From Hymenolepis diminuta (Eukaryota > Platyhelminthes > Cestoda > Cyclophyllidea > Hymenolepididae), in assembly GCA_900708905.1 (NCBI GenBank), contig CAADRB010000001.1, forward strand, positions 6,045,224 to 6,109,223: a stretch of DNA of 64,000 nt, written 5' to 3'. Every line of letters starts with the position of its first letter. Positions within the stretch are counted from its first letter, which is position 1. The notes beneath the pieces are model-generated. The model had not been told where the DNA came from. It saw nothing but the letters and a program-made list of their open reading frames with translations, and ran no database searches. Of this stretch, positions 38,178 to 61,892 are shown one piece after another. A program made the position numbers and the translations under genes.

Positions 38178-38626
38178 ATGAATATGTCCTCCAATCGGTA
38201 TGTTGCTTTTCGCTTTATTTGCCTATTTAGATAGATTTAACCGGCATTTATTTCTAGTAAGTACAAGTCAGTGGCTGCTCTTACGGCTCGCCAATATCGC
38301 GAAGCAAAGAAACAAGAATTGCAGAACCTTAAATTGGAAGTTATCTCTCTTAGAAAGGACGTTGAATATTATAGAAATTTGTGCCACCATATGGAGGACG
38401 AATTAACGGCACTGAAGGAGAGGCAAGTTGATTTATCTGTTAATGTTATTGCTTTTCTAGATTTGCTCGTATAGAGGCTGGGGAGAGCTCCTTTGCCCCA
38501 TCAGATGAATTACAAATGATCTCAGCCCCAAGCATATCATCTTTGTCACCTGAAATGGTATTTGAGATTGAAAGCGAACCCTATGTGGACAATATTTTGG
38601 ATCCGGTACTGACCAGTCTCCATTAG
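38178..38626 (+). CDS. small bZIP protein, XBP1-like
   Basis: Exons 38178-38197, 38258-38422 and 38461-38626 join in frame to 116 residues. The second exon encodes a basic region (SVAALTARQYREAKKQ) and a leucine zipper whose two core positions repeat every seven residues as L-V-V-C-L-F and L-L-Y-M-L. VAA.TAR recalls XBP1 (NRVAAQTARDRKK), but the invariant Asn is a Lys here. The last intron, 38423-38460, is 38 nt and starts GC, with the classic AG|GCAAGT donor and a T-rich CTAG acceptor. Read through, the frame stops at 38474; spliced, it shifts to an acidic Ser/Pro-rich tail ending at 38626. The same frame is open upstream to an ATG at 38073, adding 35 residues with a hydrophobic stretch; 38178 is preferred because a membrane helix next to a bZIP is unusual, but this is undecided. 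Confidence 0.65.
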
Positions 38627-39424
38627 CATACTTATCTGTCCCTTTAGATATCAATTAATTATTATCCGATGTACTTTCGAGATGGGTTCGAATAATCGTT
38701 TTATTGTGTGCATTAGCGTAAGTTTGGTATGATGCGTTATATCGTCGAGGGCCGTGATCGTGCATCAACATCTTCGATAATCCAAAAACTGTATATATGG
38801 ACCCTCTGTGAACCCTTCATTTTGAACTGCATTATAATGCTAAAAGGTACTTACGCATACACATTTGTTAATATATTTTGCTGAAATCATATTTGATTAT
38901 TTATTTTTGTTTGTCAGGTGACATTCCTGCCTGGTTTGGTACTGTGGACTATGTACCACCTTTGTGTGACGGTATGTTTAGTACAGGTAGTTTTGGTCTA
39001 TATTAGGACTAGGTGGGTTCAATCAGTGCTATCTGTGATTCGATTATTAATACTGTGTTGAGGGTTAAATATAATCTCAAAACATTTTACTTGTTATTTT
39101 TGATGACTTTCTGTGTATAATGTCCAGTAATATTGTTCCGCATTTTTAATAATTTTCAGCTGCTGTTATGACAAACTTTTAGATCACCAGTTCTTTGCGC
39201 TTCATTTGAACCAGAACCGTTGGGCTTTTGGTTCAATTATCCAAGAACGAGAGAAAGTTTGGGTGACGTAGTGGAGAGTATGTCTTTGTTGAAGTATTCT
39301 AAACGATACCATTGAGGTTTTTACTTAGGCGTCAAAGGAACGGTTCTTATACCTTATTAATGTGTTTATTATTCACTATAATAAACAGCAAACATTCGTG
39401 TTGGCCATTCATTTTATGGTGTGT

Positions 39425-39465
39425 GGTGGTGTCGTAGTGGTTAGTGCGCTTGTAAAAATGCGTGG
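39425..39465 (+). repeat. tRNA-like A-box fragment
   Basis: GTCGTAGTGGTTAGTGCGC at about 39430-39450 resembles a tRNA D-arm. No downstream anticodon or T-arm was found, so it is probably the head of a tRNA-derived SINE. Confidence 0.3.
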
Positions 39466-41369
39466 AATGAGTATGTTAATTTTATTATGAATTCTTCAAA
39501 AAATCATACATTAACGGAGTATCTATTCGCGTAGGCAGATTTATTCGAGTTCACTTCTTATGTTCTTCACATCGTCAGTTGCGTTAATGCTTAAGTAGAG
39601 TGAATATCGTAAACCTTTGAACAGGTATTGGTATTGTGGTTCATTGGCACATTCACAGTTACAAATTTTGTATTTTATCACTGATTGTTCATAATAAGGT
39701 ACTGCTACAGAAGCATGGAGAATTCTGCATTTTAACTTGAGATCTCGAATGTGTGTGATGGTGTGTGAGACCGCTAACTACAAATTGGGATTATAAAAGG
39801 TAACAGGTAGAAGATGAGAAGGGATTCTAAAACTGCTATAGATGGTCACGCAGCATAATTAAGAAGTAATTGTAATCTTGCAGTGAGGAAGATTTGTGGA
39901 GTTTGATCAGGTAGGTGAACCGTTGCGTACAAATTCAAATGGAATTTGTTATAGAGCGAGTCGTATGTAGACGGAATTTAATATCCGTTCCAATGTATGT
40001 TCGGCCGCATAAATGAGTCGTATGGCCTTTCCGCTGTCTAGACTTTAGCGATTGTAATCTATTTTTAAGACGGGCAGTATTGTTCGTACTACATACTGAT
40101 CGATCTAAGCTGAAGTAACTAAAATGGGTGGGAAGTAACACAGTGAAAAGTATCGTGTGGAATACGAAGAAGTTAATGTAATTTAATCCGGTAATGGCAA
40201 TGACGGTTAAATTTCTCTTGGAAATTCCTTCTCAAAATTCACCGTTAAGGGAATGACTGATCATTTAATGTTACACATTATCCTACTGGGTGTGACATAG
40301 GTCTCAAAACCTATGATTTCACCCAAAGATACGTTAACGGTCGCGCCAATTTCTGTTCATGCGCTTTTAGACGGGCAAAATAATTGGCAAAGAGCATTTT
40401 TCTATTGGAAGTACCGAGTAGGTCTTAGGTAATGTAGTAAAACAGACTAGCCAACTTTGGCACACAAGTTAGAGAAATTTTCTGTTTCCAGTTGAAGTAA
40501 AATTGTAGGTCCTTGCGATAAAAGGTTCGGAGAAAGTGTTTCGTGGGATTGCTAAGCCACTTGATTTTTTGCAATTTTTCGCACAGTGATTTTCAAGTAT
40601 TTCGTGCACTTTTTCATAAAGTTATAAGCAAAAATGGATCCTGCGTGCGTGGAACTTGCAACTTTTGTCAAAATATTGGTAAATATCCTCTGAGATAGCA
40701 AGTTTATTAATCCGATCTAACACCCTCGTTAGCAATGTCAAAATTTGTCATTTAACCTAAACATTTTAACGACAGCAGTGTTGTGAGTTCTGGATATTTA
40801 AAAGCGTTCTTCTGAATTGGTGAATTTTCATCCAAACCATGAAAATTCGCTTATCATTGAGCAACTGTCATCATCTTAAATTAGCTTTTAAATGGGATTA
40901 GCCTTCCTACCTTTTTTACTTCGGTTATTCCGCTCTGATCAATTAATCAGTTTGTCTCGTTATTACGCGAAACGTGCCCTAATAAGTCGAAATTGCTGTC
41001 CCACCTTCAGGTCAAGCATCAGTTCCAGGTATTGATTTTTCAAGCACATATGTAGGTATGACTCATCAACGTGGTTTCTAGTTGACTTACCTCTGTCAAC
41101 TGGAACCCATAAAGTAAAATCGAGTCTCCTCATTTATACCTACATTCCTACTGATTTATTATTAATGAGTAGACTATTTTTGTTTTGACTGCTACAGTTC
41201 GTGACCTAAGCGAAGAATAGTTCGATAAATTAGAAACCGTAATCTGGTTGATACTAGTTAAATGATGGTAAATTCTAATGGATTTCCAGATCTGCTTCTT
41301 TCAAATCATGGTAACTTTTACTTTCTAATAAATTGCGTCAAAATAAGAAGTTTAAGGAAGCTATTTTCG

Positions 41370-41440
41370 GGTATTGTGGCGCAGTTTTGTGCGCTGAACT
41401 AGCTAGAAATAACTTAGTGATTATCGAATCGGAAGGCTCC
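41370..41440 (+). repeat. tRNA-like SINE fragment
   Basis: GGCGCAGTTTTGTGCGCTG near 41388-41407 can form a D-arm-like hairpin and is followed about 20 nt later by TTATCGAATCGG, a degenerate B-box. Order and spacing are tRNA-like, but the acceptor stem does not pair, so it is called a SINE relic rather than a tRNA. Confidence 0.35.
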
Positions 41441-42408
41441 CCACCTAAAATTTGCATCGTAAACTGGCACAAAGACACGTAAACTAAATTAAAACGCACT
41501 TCGAAAATGTATTACTTCGCATTAATAAACTGATAAATAAGGTATTTTATGGCCGATCACGAATTGCAATCCTCCAACCCCTCAACTAACATATTGAAGT
41601 TGGTCATATCATATTAATTAATTAAGTACTCAGTGTATCTGATCAATATCTTTACAGCAAACTACACCTACTCCAAATTACCCAACCTTATTCTTTGTAA
41701 TTAAAAAGGAGACGATCGGACTCATCCTCTGTTATTTTTACCATCAATCTTGCCTTTTTATTCACAACGCTAAGGCTGGAAGAAATGGTTAACATCTCAA
41801 TTGAACTGTGCCATGTAATATAGCATCAACTGCTATAATTTACCCCCATTTTCCTTGAAAGCCAAGCTCCATTCAAACGCTCCGAATCTCAAGGAGTGAA
41901 TATTTTTTTATGGATGAAGATGCCATAACCGCGAACGGAGCTACACAAACATCCTAATTTTAAAACTGAAATCTCCCATTTACCTTTCTCTTTGGTAATT
42001 AATTATCTTAGATACGACCTTTTGTCTAAATGGATTAAACAAACATAGAGGTGCTACATAAATCGAACATCGTTAAAGGACTGCTGTGCTTAATTTAAAC
42101 CCAGTTAAAAATTTCACCATGTAACAAATAGTTTATCTTTACACAGGTATATGTTAACTACCAAAATTGCTAAAGGCCCACCAGTTTGCAGAGTGAGGAG
42201 GACATAGAGATAAAAGGCGGGAAAGAGTCAGCCCGAGAAAAGAAAGGGGAACGGAATAGTGGGACTTAAAGTTTGTAATGCAAACCTTAGTACTCACACG
42301 ATCCGAGAAAAACGGGTGAAATCAGAAAAACATAAACGGAAAGGGAGGGGGAAGGGAAGAGGTAGGCATTGCTCATTTTCGTCTACTTTTATCCATTCTC
42401 CCTTCCCC

Positions 42409-45400
42409 TTATGATGAAAGTTCGAATTTCACGTCGACAGCGGCTTGACGAGCCAAAGCCACGATATCGGCCAGTTTTACAACCTGAAATCAGAAATAAA
42501 TCAGTAAATAATGGACTTATAAATGTAAGTATAACAATATCTAGATTCCCGTTAAACGTAAAATTGACGTAAAACCGAGACGTATACCTTTAATTGCTAT
42601 CAAATTTTGGAAATAGCCCATTAGAGTTGACAAACACCGACTATCAAGCTACCATCCAATCCTTCGGATTAATTTCTCATTTCAAGAGTCTCACACTAAC
42701 TCTGACCGGAGAAAAATCTATGGATACACCAAGAGGAAACACGCTGATCATCCTTAAATAGGGCGAAAACAATCTAACGTCCTTTAAATGTCTCTGAGGG
42801 TTACAAATCTTTAACATAACGGATGGAATTCCAATCTAAGCTGAGCTTTAACGAAACCACCAATTCCTACATAATTACGTAATTATACATTTACGATTAA
42901 TTTAATAGAAACAGATTTTTGATATACGTTAAGCTTCTACCGACCACACAAACGTCAAGCCAAGGCCTTGAGATGAACACTACACGAATTCAAGATCGAA
43001 AAATAACTTCATTCTTATTACCCTACCATGAACTTGATACTAGTAGTCTTATATCTCTCTGTTGTAGTTGTGTGATAATTTCTCGATAAATTAGACAATA
43101 TTTCCACAAGTATCTTTACATACTCTGTTAACATAGTATGCAATTCAGCGAAGAATTAAGCGCCCTATTTAAGTCAACAAATTGCAGATTGAAATTACGC
43201 CCATCTGCTCCTAGTTGTAAAATAAACAAATGAATCCAAGTGACAAGACCAATCATTCGATTAAATCAAATAGTCAGCAAGCTCTTAATATCCCGACCAG
43301 GATTTCACCCAGACACCAAGGGATAAAGCCATAAAAATTGGGCATTTCAGCCCTTCTAAAAAAGTGAAAAATTCAATGGTTCTATAGATCAAACAAGGGT
43401 AGACTCTTGATATCCTGATTCTCTTAAATGTTCCCACTTGACGATCCCTCGATGTATCATTTAATAAGTACCATGAGCAATAATGATGCATAGCTAATTG
43501 CAAAAACACGACCCCAGCAACAGTTAACTATTATTTCCCACAGTAATATAAAAGATATCGCGATATTTAATTGTTGAAAGCGACTGGAGTCATTTAGCAG
43601 AACGCCGGATAAATGATGATAAAATGGAGACCAAAATTATTAAAAGAAACTTCAGGGTATTTAAGTTCAGCTTCATGATTCGTATCCTGGATTAAAGTAA
43701 ATACCTGTCTATGGTGCTAACTGCTTATTGACCGGATATTTAAATCAAGAAAAATCAGTCTTATCGCTTTAGTTATTTTTTTAAACCCAACTATTGAGAA
43801 GACAAAGTGGCCTTAACATACCAAAGGTGAGACAGCTACAAAGTTTTGATTAGCAGAGCTCCGTAAGTTGTGTTTACTCAAGTTGATTCTGAACGGCATT
43901 AACTTTTGGATCTTCCACCTACCTTTATGTGGGGAGAACTAGGCAAATATTTCAACATAATTTGTTAGAGGAGTAGAGCTCATTAAAGCTTCCTTCATCT
44001 AGCACCGTAAGAGATATTTAGACTGCCAAGAAAATCCACCCTAAAAGGCATGCGAGTGCGATAACATTCAACCAATGAGTGCGGTGTCAAATAGGGGGTA
44101 ATTCTAATTATCAAATAAATAACTGCGAAAGAAGCCAATTTAGACATTTTAAAAGCAAATTCAAATGTAGAGGAAAGGAAGACCGTTTTTTAACAGAAAA
44201 TCAGCTAATAGGTGCTTGTATCGATTGTGGAATTGCGGTAACTAATTTACATAGGTAAGCGAATACATTAAATCAATTATTGTGATGTCAAATGGGGCGT
44301 AGTACGCTAAGCCGCACAAAAATCTATCAAACAAGTGTGCTTTGGATGTGAACAATAAATTACACCTGACATACCATATTAGCGGCTTCGTCGAGGTTGT
44401 CACAGGCGAGAATCTTCAATCCACTACTCTCGATAATGGCCTTAGCGTCATCCACTCGGGTACCTGGAAGGAAAGAATAGACAATAAGTGCCACATATAA
44501 GAAAATATTTCCCCAAAATAATTCTTATATGTAAACCTCTTTGTTTTTCATCTTTTAATTCCTGTATTTCTTAATTTCCTTTAATTCGAGTGAACTTATT
44601 TACACTAAGGTTGCAAATGGCGAACAAGATAAATCGACCTGTCGATACGAAAACGTGCGTCCTATTTTGAAAAGGTGGTTTGGGCTGTTTCGTATTGTCA
44701 AGTTATAAATAGTCCAATTTATTGGGGAATCTGAGAGTCGGTTACGGTATCCTACAGAAAATAGCAGATCAATAGCAATAAGTAATACCAAATCAAGGGA
44801 AATTGATTTTACTTGTTAAGGTTAAAGTTTAAATTCAAATAATTATTACACATTTCTTTCTTGAGGAAATTAAAATTTTATGCCTTCTCATCTTTATCGA
44901 AAATAATGCTTATCTATTAAATTGTTTATATTAAACAAAACAATGTCATTGCACAACCTCGCATAGAATGCTGAAATGTAGTTCCTACCTTTGACATCAG
45001 CTATAAATGGTTGACAAAACAAATAGAATGAATTCTTCAACACTTACCTTGAAGACGCACAACCACCGGGACTCTGATGTTCAACTCAGAGGCGGCGGCA
45101 ACTATGCCCTGAGCAATGACATCACACCGCATAATGCCACCGAAGATGTTAACAAGAATGGCGTGCACTTTGGAATCGGAAGTGATCAGGCGGAAGGCCT
45201 CGTTGACTTGACCAGCAGTGGCTGCACCACCGACGTCGAGGAAGTTGGCTGGGGAACCACCGTGAAGCTTGATGATGTCCATGGTTGCCATGGCCAGACC
45301 GGCTCCGTTCACTAGACAATGCAAAAAAAGAATACGGTATTAATTAATAAAGAAATTGGCTGGTCTGATATCAAATTACAGAATGATGAAGTGGTATTCA

Positions 45401-47760
45401 TATTAATTAAAGTCAATGCACTTCATTGCAGTGCCATGTAATCACAAATAAAATCGTAAATTTACATCTATTGGACTTACTTTTGCTGAAAATTTTTAAT
45501 ACTTCATTGTATGCGAACAAACAGTATTTCCTCTGATATCAAATGGTAACTCATTTTAAGCCGCAACATACATCTATGATAATAAACTCAACAGAAATGT
45601 TCTATTAAGATTAACATAATGTCGTCAGATAAATTACAGTGAGAATTGTGATATCCAAAAAATGATTCAAATATCCACAAATTATACATCCATGTGCCAA
45701 ATACCTTGGTGAAGGTTGGGAAGTGTCTAGAGCCGAAATTTAACAAACCACCATAAGGACTATTTCAAAAGGACATTGTAAAAGTTCTACTTATTGTGCT
45801 ATAGGAAAGAGCAATTAATGCACACCCAACTCCTACAAAGACCTTAAGAGAACATCAAGCCTTGATAAAACCGAAGGTTAAAGTACCGATTGTGAGCAAC
45901 TATTCCTTAACAAACGCTTTTCAACGAGTCATCATGAATTGGCTATAAAAGAAGCAATTGACATTTACCGAAAACCATCAGATAAAATTAGGCAAGTCAA
46001 AACATCTAAGAGCCCCATAAGCCCGAAGATAACGGAATACAGCACTTTCACTTAAAATTACTTAACTACCAGAATTTATTAAAATGCACATTCAACTGAT
46101 TTCGGATGACATCAGAACAAGATGGTCAGAAAATCAAAGATGCCGACAAAAGCCTCAGGTTTTCACGATCGTCCTAGCTTTTCTGATTCAACCTATCACA
46201 TTAAATCTATCAAAATATTGAATTCATGCCCTTTCAAAAATAAATTAGGAACTGTAATAACCTAATACGCCTCCAAAATAGCCACAAATCCCAGAACTCA
46301 ATAATAACACGTAAATGCCTTAAAGTTAGCATTAAATCCAAAATTATGTAGGGCAACGACCCTGCAATTTAGCACATTTTAACAAATACACAAATTCTAA
46401 CAAAAAACTGTTAATTTAATTATTCTTAAAAAAATATTCATTTTTATCCGACAGAAACTACAGCAACTTACCAAGACAACCAATGCTACCATCCAGACCA
46501 ATGTAATTGAGGTCAGCTGCAGCAGCACGAACATCACGTTCATCCATCTGGGACCAATCACGAAGGGCAAAGATTTCCGGCTGCTTCTTCTCCGCATTGT
46601 CATCAAAGTTCATCTTGCAGTCCATGCAGAGGACTAAACGAAGAGAATCACAAAAATATCAATAATTAAAATAAGCAAAACGAGAAAGAAAGCATTTATG
46701 GAGCCAGTGCAGCTGGTTGTTTAAATCAATGGGTGCATATTGGTGACCATTATGCCACAGACACAAAACCAAACTCCCCTTTTCCAGAATTATCCTCAGC
46801 AAGGGGATTAATCTCAACAAGAGTAGCATCAGTTTCTGTGAAGAGTTTGTACAGCTTCGTAAAAATCTCGGCAGCCTCTTGCTGACTTTCTAAAGTGTTG
46901 AATCCCATGTCAGCTGCAAGTTTCTTTGCAGTTTCCATGCAGAGACCGGCTTCGATATCAACCGGGATCTGCAAATAAACGCATTCAATTAAAACCAAAC
47001 CTGAATGTGAATCGGGTTGTGTACATTAGTAGATATTTACCTTGATGATAGCCTCAGGAGTTTCTGCAGCGACCTGTTCAATGTTCATACCACCTTGGGA
47101 ACTGGCGATAATCATTGGACCTGCAGTGACACGATCAAGGGCAATAGCGAAGTAGAACTCGCGGTGAAGGTATTTTCGCTCCACGATGGTGATTGCCGAA
47201 CAAACGGTACCAGCTTCACCTGTTTGCTTGGTGTAGATTCGGTGACCAAGCATACGTTTGGCAACGTTTAGGGCCTCCTCTCTGCTATAAAATTAAACCA
47301 ACGTGTCAGAATTTCCTACATATGAACCCTAGCTTTTATAATACAATGAAATTACCTGTAAGTGATCTTCACACCACCCTTAAGTCCACTATCAAAAACA
47401 CCTTTTCCTCTACCACCAGCAAGAACTTGGGCCTTTACGACAAAGTCGTTGCTATTTGAGAGTTTAGCTATAATAGATAAATAAAAATTACGCCACCAAA
47501 AGCCCAAACCGGTCATTCATTAAATTAACATAATGTACCAATTTCATCAGCAGCCTTGGCTGCTTCTTCCATATTTGTTGCGATACGGAAGTTCGGAACA
47601 GCAATGGCAGCCTTTTTAAGAAGACCCATAGCACTGTGTTCGTGAATTTTGAGGAAGCGTTTGGGTTGAGCCTAGGCAAATGTGCCTTAACAAATGTCTA
47701 AAACCCTACCACAAAGAATCGGGAGGCTCTCGAAGCGCTTCTAATAAGTCCTTGCATCAT
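42409..47760 (-). CDS. SUCLA2: succinyl-CoA ligase (ADP-forming) beta subunit, mitochondrial
   Basis: Nine exons on the minus strand: 47760-47710, 47671-47539, 47467-47356, 47284-47041, 46968-46770, 46633-46472, 45311-45048, 44463-44375 and 42483-42409, giving 442 residues. The N-terminus is Arg/Ser-rich without acids, a mitochondrial targeting peptide. The ATP-grasp part shows [14 protein letters not shown] and [10 protein letters not shown], and the ligase part shows [19 protein letters not shown] and [19 protein letters not shown]. Residues such as GLDGSIGCL and [13 protein letters not shown] fit the ADP-forming SUCLA2 rather than the GDP-forming SUCLG2. With the alpha subunit it makes ATP from succinyl-CoA in the TCA cycle, and in helminths it also serves malate dismutation. 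Intron one is only 38 nt. The donor of exon five was chosen at 46770/46769 to keep frame; one codon either way is possible. The last intron is 1.9 kb. Confidence 0.95.
44588..44790 (+). repeat. dispersed repeat R, copy 1 (SUCLA2 intron)
   Basis: Lies inside the SUCLA2 intron 44464-45047. It aligns with 63718-63930 through shared blocks AAATGGCG, AAGATAAATCGACCT, an AACGTGCG phrase, a GGTGGTTTGGG phrase, TATTGT and a terminal CGGTATCCTACAGAAAA...AGCAGAT run. Confidence 0.75.
46271..46390 (+). repeat. dispersed repeat Y, copy 3 (SUCLA2 intron)
   Basis: Lies in the SUCLA2 intron 45312-46471 and is highly similar to 20231-20350, sharing at least five blocks of 10 nt or more in order. The orientation is the same on the plus strand in both copies. 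Confidence 0.85.
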
Positions 47761-49985
47761 CTTCCTCACAATAGCAAATGAATTATATCGAAGTGAAGAA
47801 AAAACCTTCGACCTACACAGAAGGATCCAAATTGCAGACGTTTGGCTTTATAAAGTTAAAATAAACAAATCATCTGACTTTGATAAAATGAAATTTCTTA
47901 GCTTAAAATGTGATATATTTATGCTATAAATTTATGAATCCTGCACATTTCCACAATTTTGTGTTTTATTATAGAAGGACTATTCCGATGTGAATCTCGG
48001 TTACTATCTTCAAAAATTAAATTCCCAAAGGCAACTTACCTTTGTATTAAGTATTAAAAAATTTACATTTAAAACTATCAACAACTTTGAAATAAATCAA
48101 TTAATATTCACTCTCGACTGCGAATATTGGTGTATCAATATATATATATATATATATATATCTGAGCTTCCACCACTAAATGATCTCAATATTTTATAAA
48201 TTTAAGTAAAAAACTCCCTGTTTACCTTCAAGTCTAAATACTGTACGGCGTTTCCTGTATAATGAAACTTTATGTCTGACGTTCTCGAGTAAGAATTGTA
48301 TATAAAGTATCTTACTGATATTCCCGGACTCTGTCGAACCATTTTCGCGATATGAATGGTATTTTTCCGTATTTTTTCCACCTTTATTACTCCAGTACAC
48401 AGTAAATCATATAATATAATTTGTTACTATTCTTAGAGTCCCATTTGAGCGAACTCCAGCGAGTTTTATTATATTAAATATCCTTGCCAATCCCGTCCAA
48501 CAGTAGAAAATTAATGAGATGGCAAAAGCAACTGCTTAATTAAATCGATTAGTCAATTTACTCTGAATATATAGGATATGAGCCTACCCATAAATACACA
48601 GATCAAAACATTATAATTGAACTTTTAAAAATTTTGATGTTATAACAACCACAATGCCCCTTCTGAGAGAGTGGACATTTTAATGTTCTCAAAATTCAAA
48701 TAAATAAGATCCCAGATATTACGCTATCATTATATACTCCTATTTAGCGTCTCCTTTCATCACGATCAGGGCTGTTTTGTTGGTTTGTGCGTTCAGATGT
48801 TACTTCATTAATGAAAGTTGCAACAACATTAGCATTGTTGTGAATAATAACAGATCGCCCTTATTGGTCTAGAGAGATACCCATAGAAAGAAAACGATAA
48901 TTGCTTTGACGTATGGATCACCAAGACACTCTAACAACATTTTAAATCCCATATCCTTTGAATTTACTTCCTTTGATTAATCTGTTTTTTTTTGCATTCA
49001 ATTTGAGAAAAACTATACATAAATCGAAGAAGATAAGTAATCGAAGATAAAATAAACAAAATTTGTCCATCAGTGCTTCGACGATTTCCTTAAATACCTC
49101 TTGATCCCCCAAAATCCAATAGTGATATCGAATGCTCTCCAGTTAATCAATACTTTCCGAATCATCATTAATTCTTCGTGATCGTTTATATTGTCCGTTA
49201 TTACTTTCAGCTATCCGTTCGAATACTTTTCAACCAATTAAAATAAGTTATACGTATATATTTGCAATCCCAATTATCATTAATAGTCACAAATAAAATA
49301 TCGTAATACAGACTGAGTTTCTTCAATTTCCAAAATAACAAATGGTTTGTGTATTTTTTATTCCACATAAATAGAGGTTGAATAACCAAATGAGAAATAA
49401 CCATAAATCAAGTTCCGTCAGTGTTAATTACTAATCAAAGCTCACATTAATTATATTAATGGACATAACATTCTTATGAGTTATATATTCGTCATAAATT
49501 TGGGAGAAAACTGTACGACAGTATTGCAAATGGTGTCGATGCATAGAAATTTTTTGGTATATTAAACGGAATAACTGTGACTCACCAAATCGAAAGTTAA
49601 CAATTTAATAGATGGAATCGCAAGATACTATGGTAAAAAATTGACATTATTAGTGGCATCATAATTATATTAAACATGAATGTTATTTGTTTTCTTAAAA
49701 AGTAAATTGATGAAAAATACAGATTCTACGTAATTTAAAACCTCAGTAATACGATATTGCTGATCCACAAAGTAATTAAACTTTTCATCTTAGTAAACAC
49801 TAACCTTTGATTTCCACCGGTATTAATAAATAAATGTTTCTTTTAAATCTTCGCGTTCCACAACGGGTTGTTTTGATGATTATTAAAATGCTGCTATTTT
49901 ATTGGCTAACCCAAAGTCTATGTGAAATGCTGCGTTTATCCTGTTCCGTTGTTTATTACTGGCTTATATCTTTCACGAAGCCGTC
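47761..49985. promoter_or_regulatory. divergent intergenic region between SUCLA2 and INO80
   Basis: About 2.2 kb of AT-rich DNA between two genes transcribed away from each other. Apart from an (AT)n tract at 48137-48161 nothing specific was recognised. Both promoters should lie here. Confidence 0.45.
48137..48161. repeat. (AT)n microsatellite
   Basis: An uninterrupted alternating AT run of about 25 nt upstream of SUCLA2. Confidence 0.95.
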
Positions 49986-61751
<11,766 letters not shown>

Positions 61752-61828
61752 ACTACTTGCACAATCTCTTTCCGAAAAAACCAAAATTTTTGTACATTTT
61801 CTCTTATTCTTATTATAATTAATATTAA

Positions 61829-61834
61829 AATAAA
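61829..61834 (+). terminator. polyadenylation signal AATAAA of INO80
   Basis: A canonical AATAAA lies 78 nt past the INO80 stop codon, inside the 141-bp gap to the convergent DIMT1 stop. Confidence 0.6.
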
Positions 61835-61892
61835 ACGTTCAACACTGTTAAATCGGATTCTCTATTTACAGTGGGGAATATTAGAACAAATT

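Larger units (their letters stand above)
38627..42408. other. intergenic DNA between the bZIP gene and SUCLA2
   Basis: Contains the 3' untranslated regions of two convergent genes and tRNA-like SINE fragments near 39425 and 41370. No further coding exon was recognised. Purine-rich DNA at about 42180-42360 lies just past the SUCLA2 stop codon. Confidence 0.5.

Noticed and set aside
38400..38480. IRE1-type hairpin pair around the bZIP intron
   Set aside because: CNGNNGN heptamers occur (for example CTGAAGG near 38412) but their flanks do not pair to form stems, and the intron ends fit an ordinary GC-AG intron.
41370..41440. Genuine tRNA gene
   Set aside because: D-arm-like and B-box-like segments are present but no paired acceptor stem or plausible anticodon arm could be drawn.
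45007..45315. Plus-strand open frame of 102 codons opposite SUCLA2 exon seven
   Set aside because: It is the complement of a strongly conserved SUCLA2 exon; the minus strand is coding.
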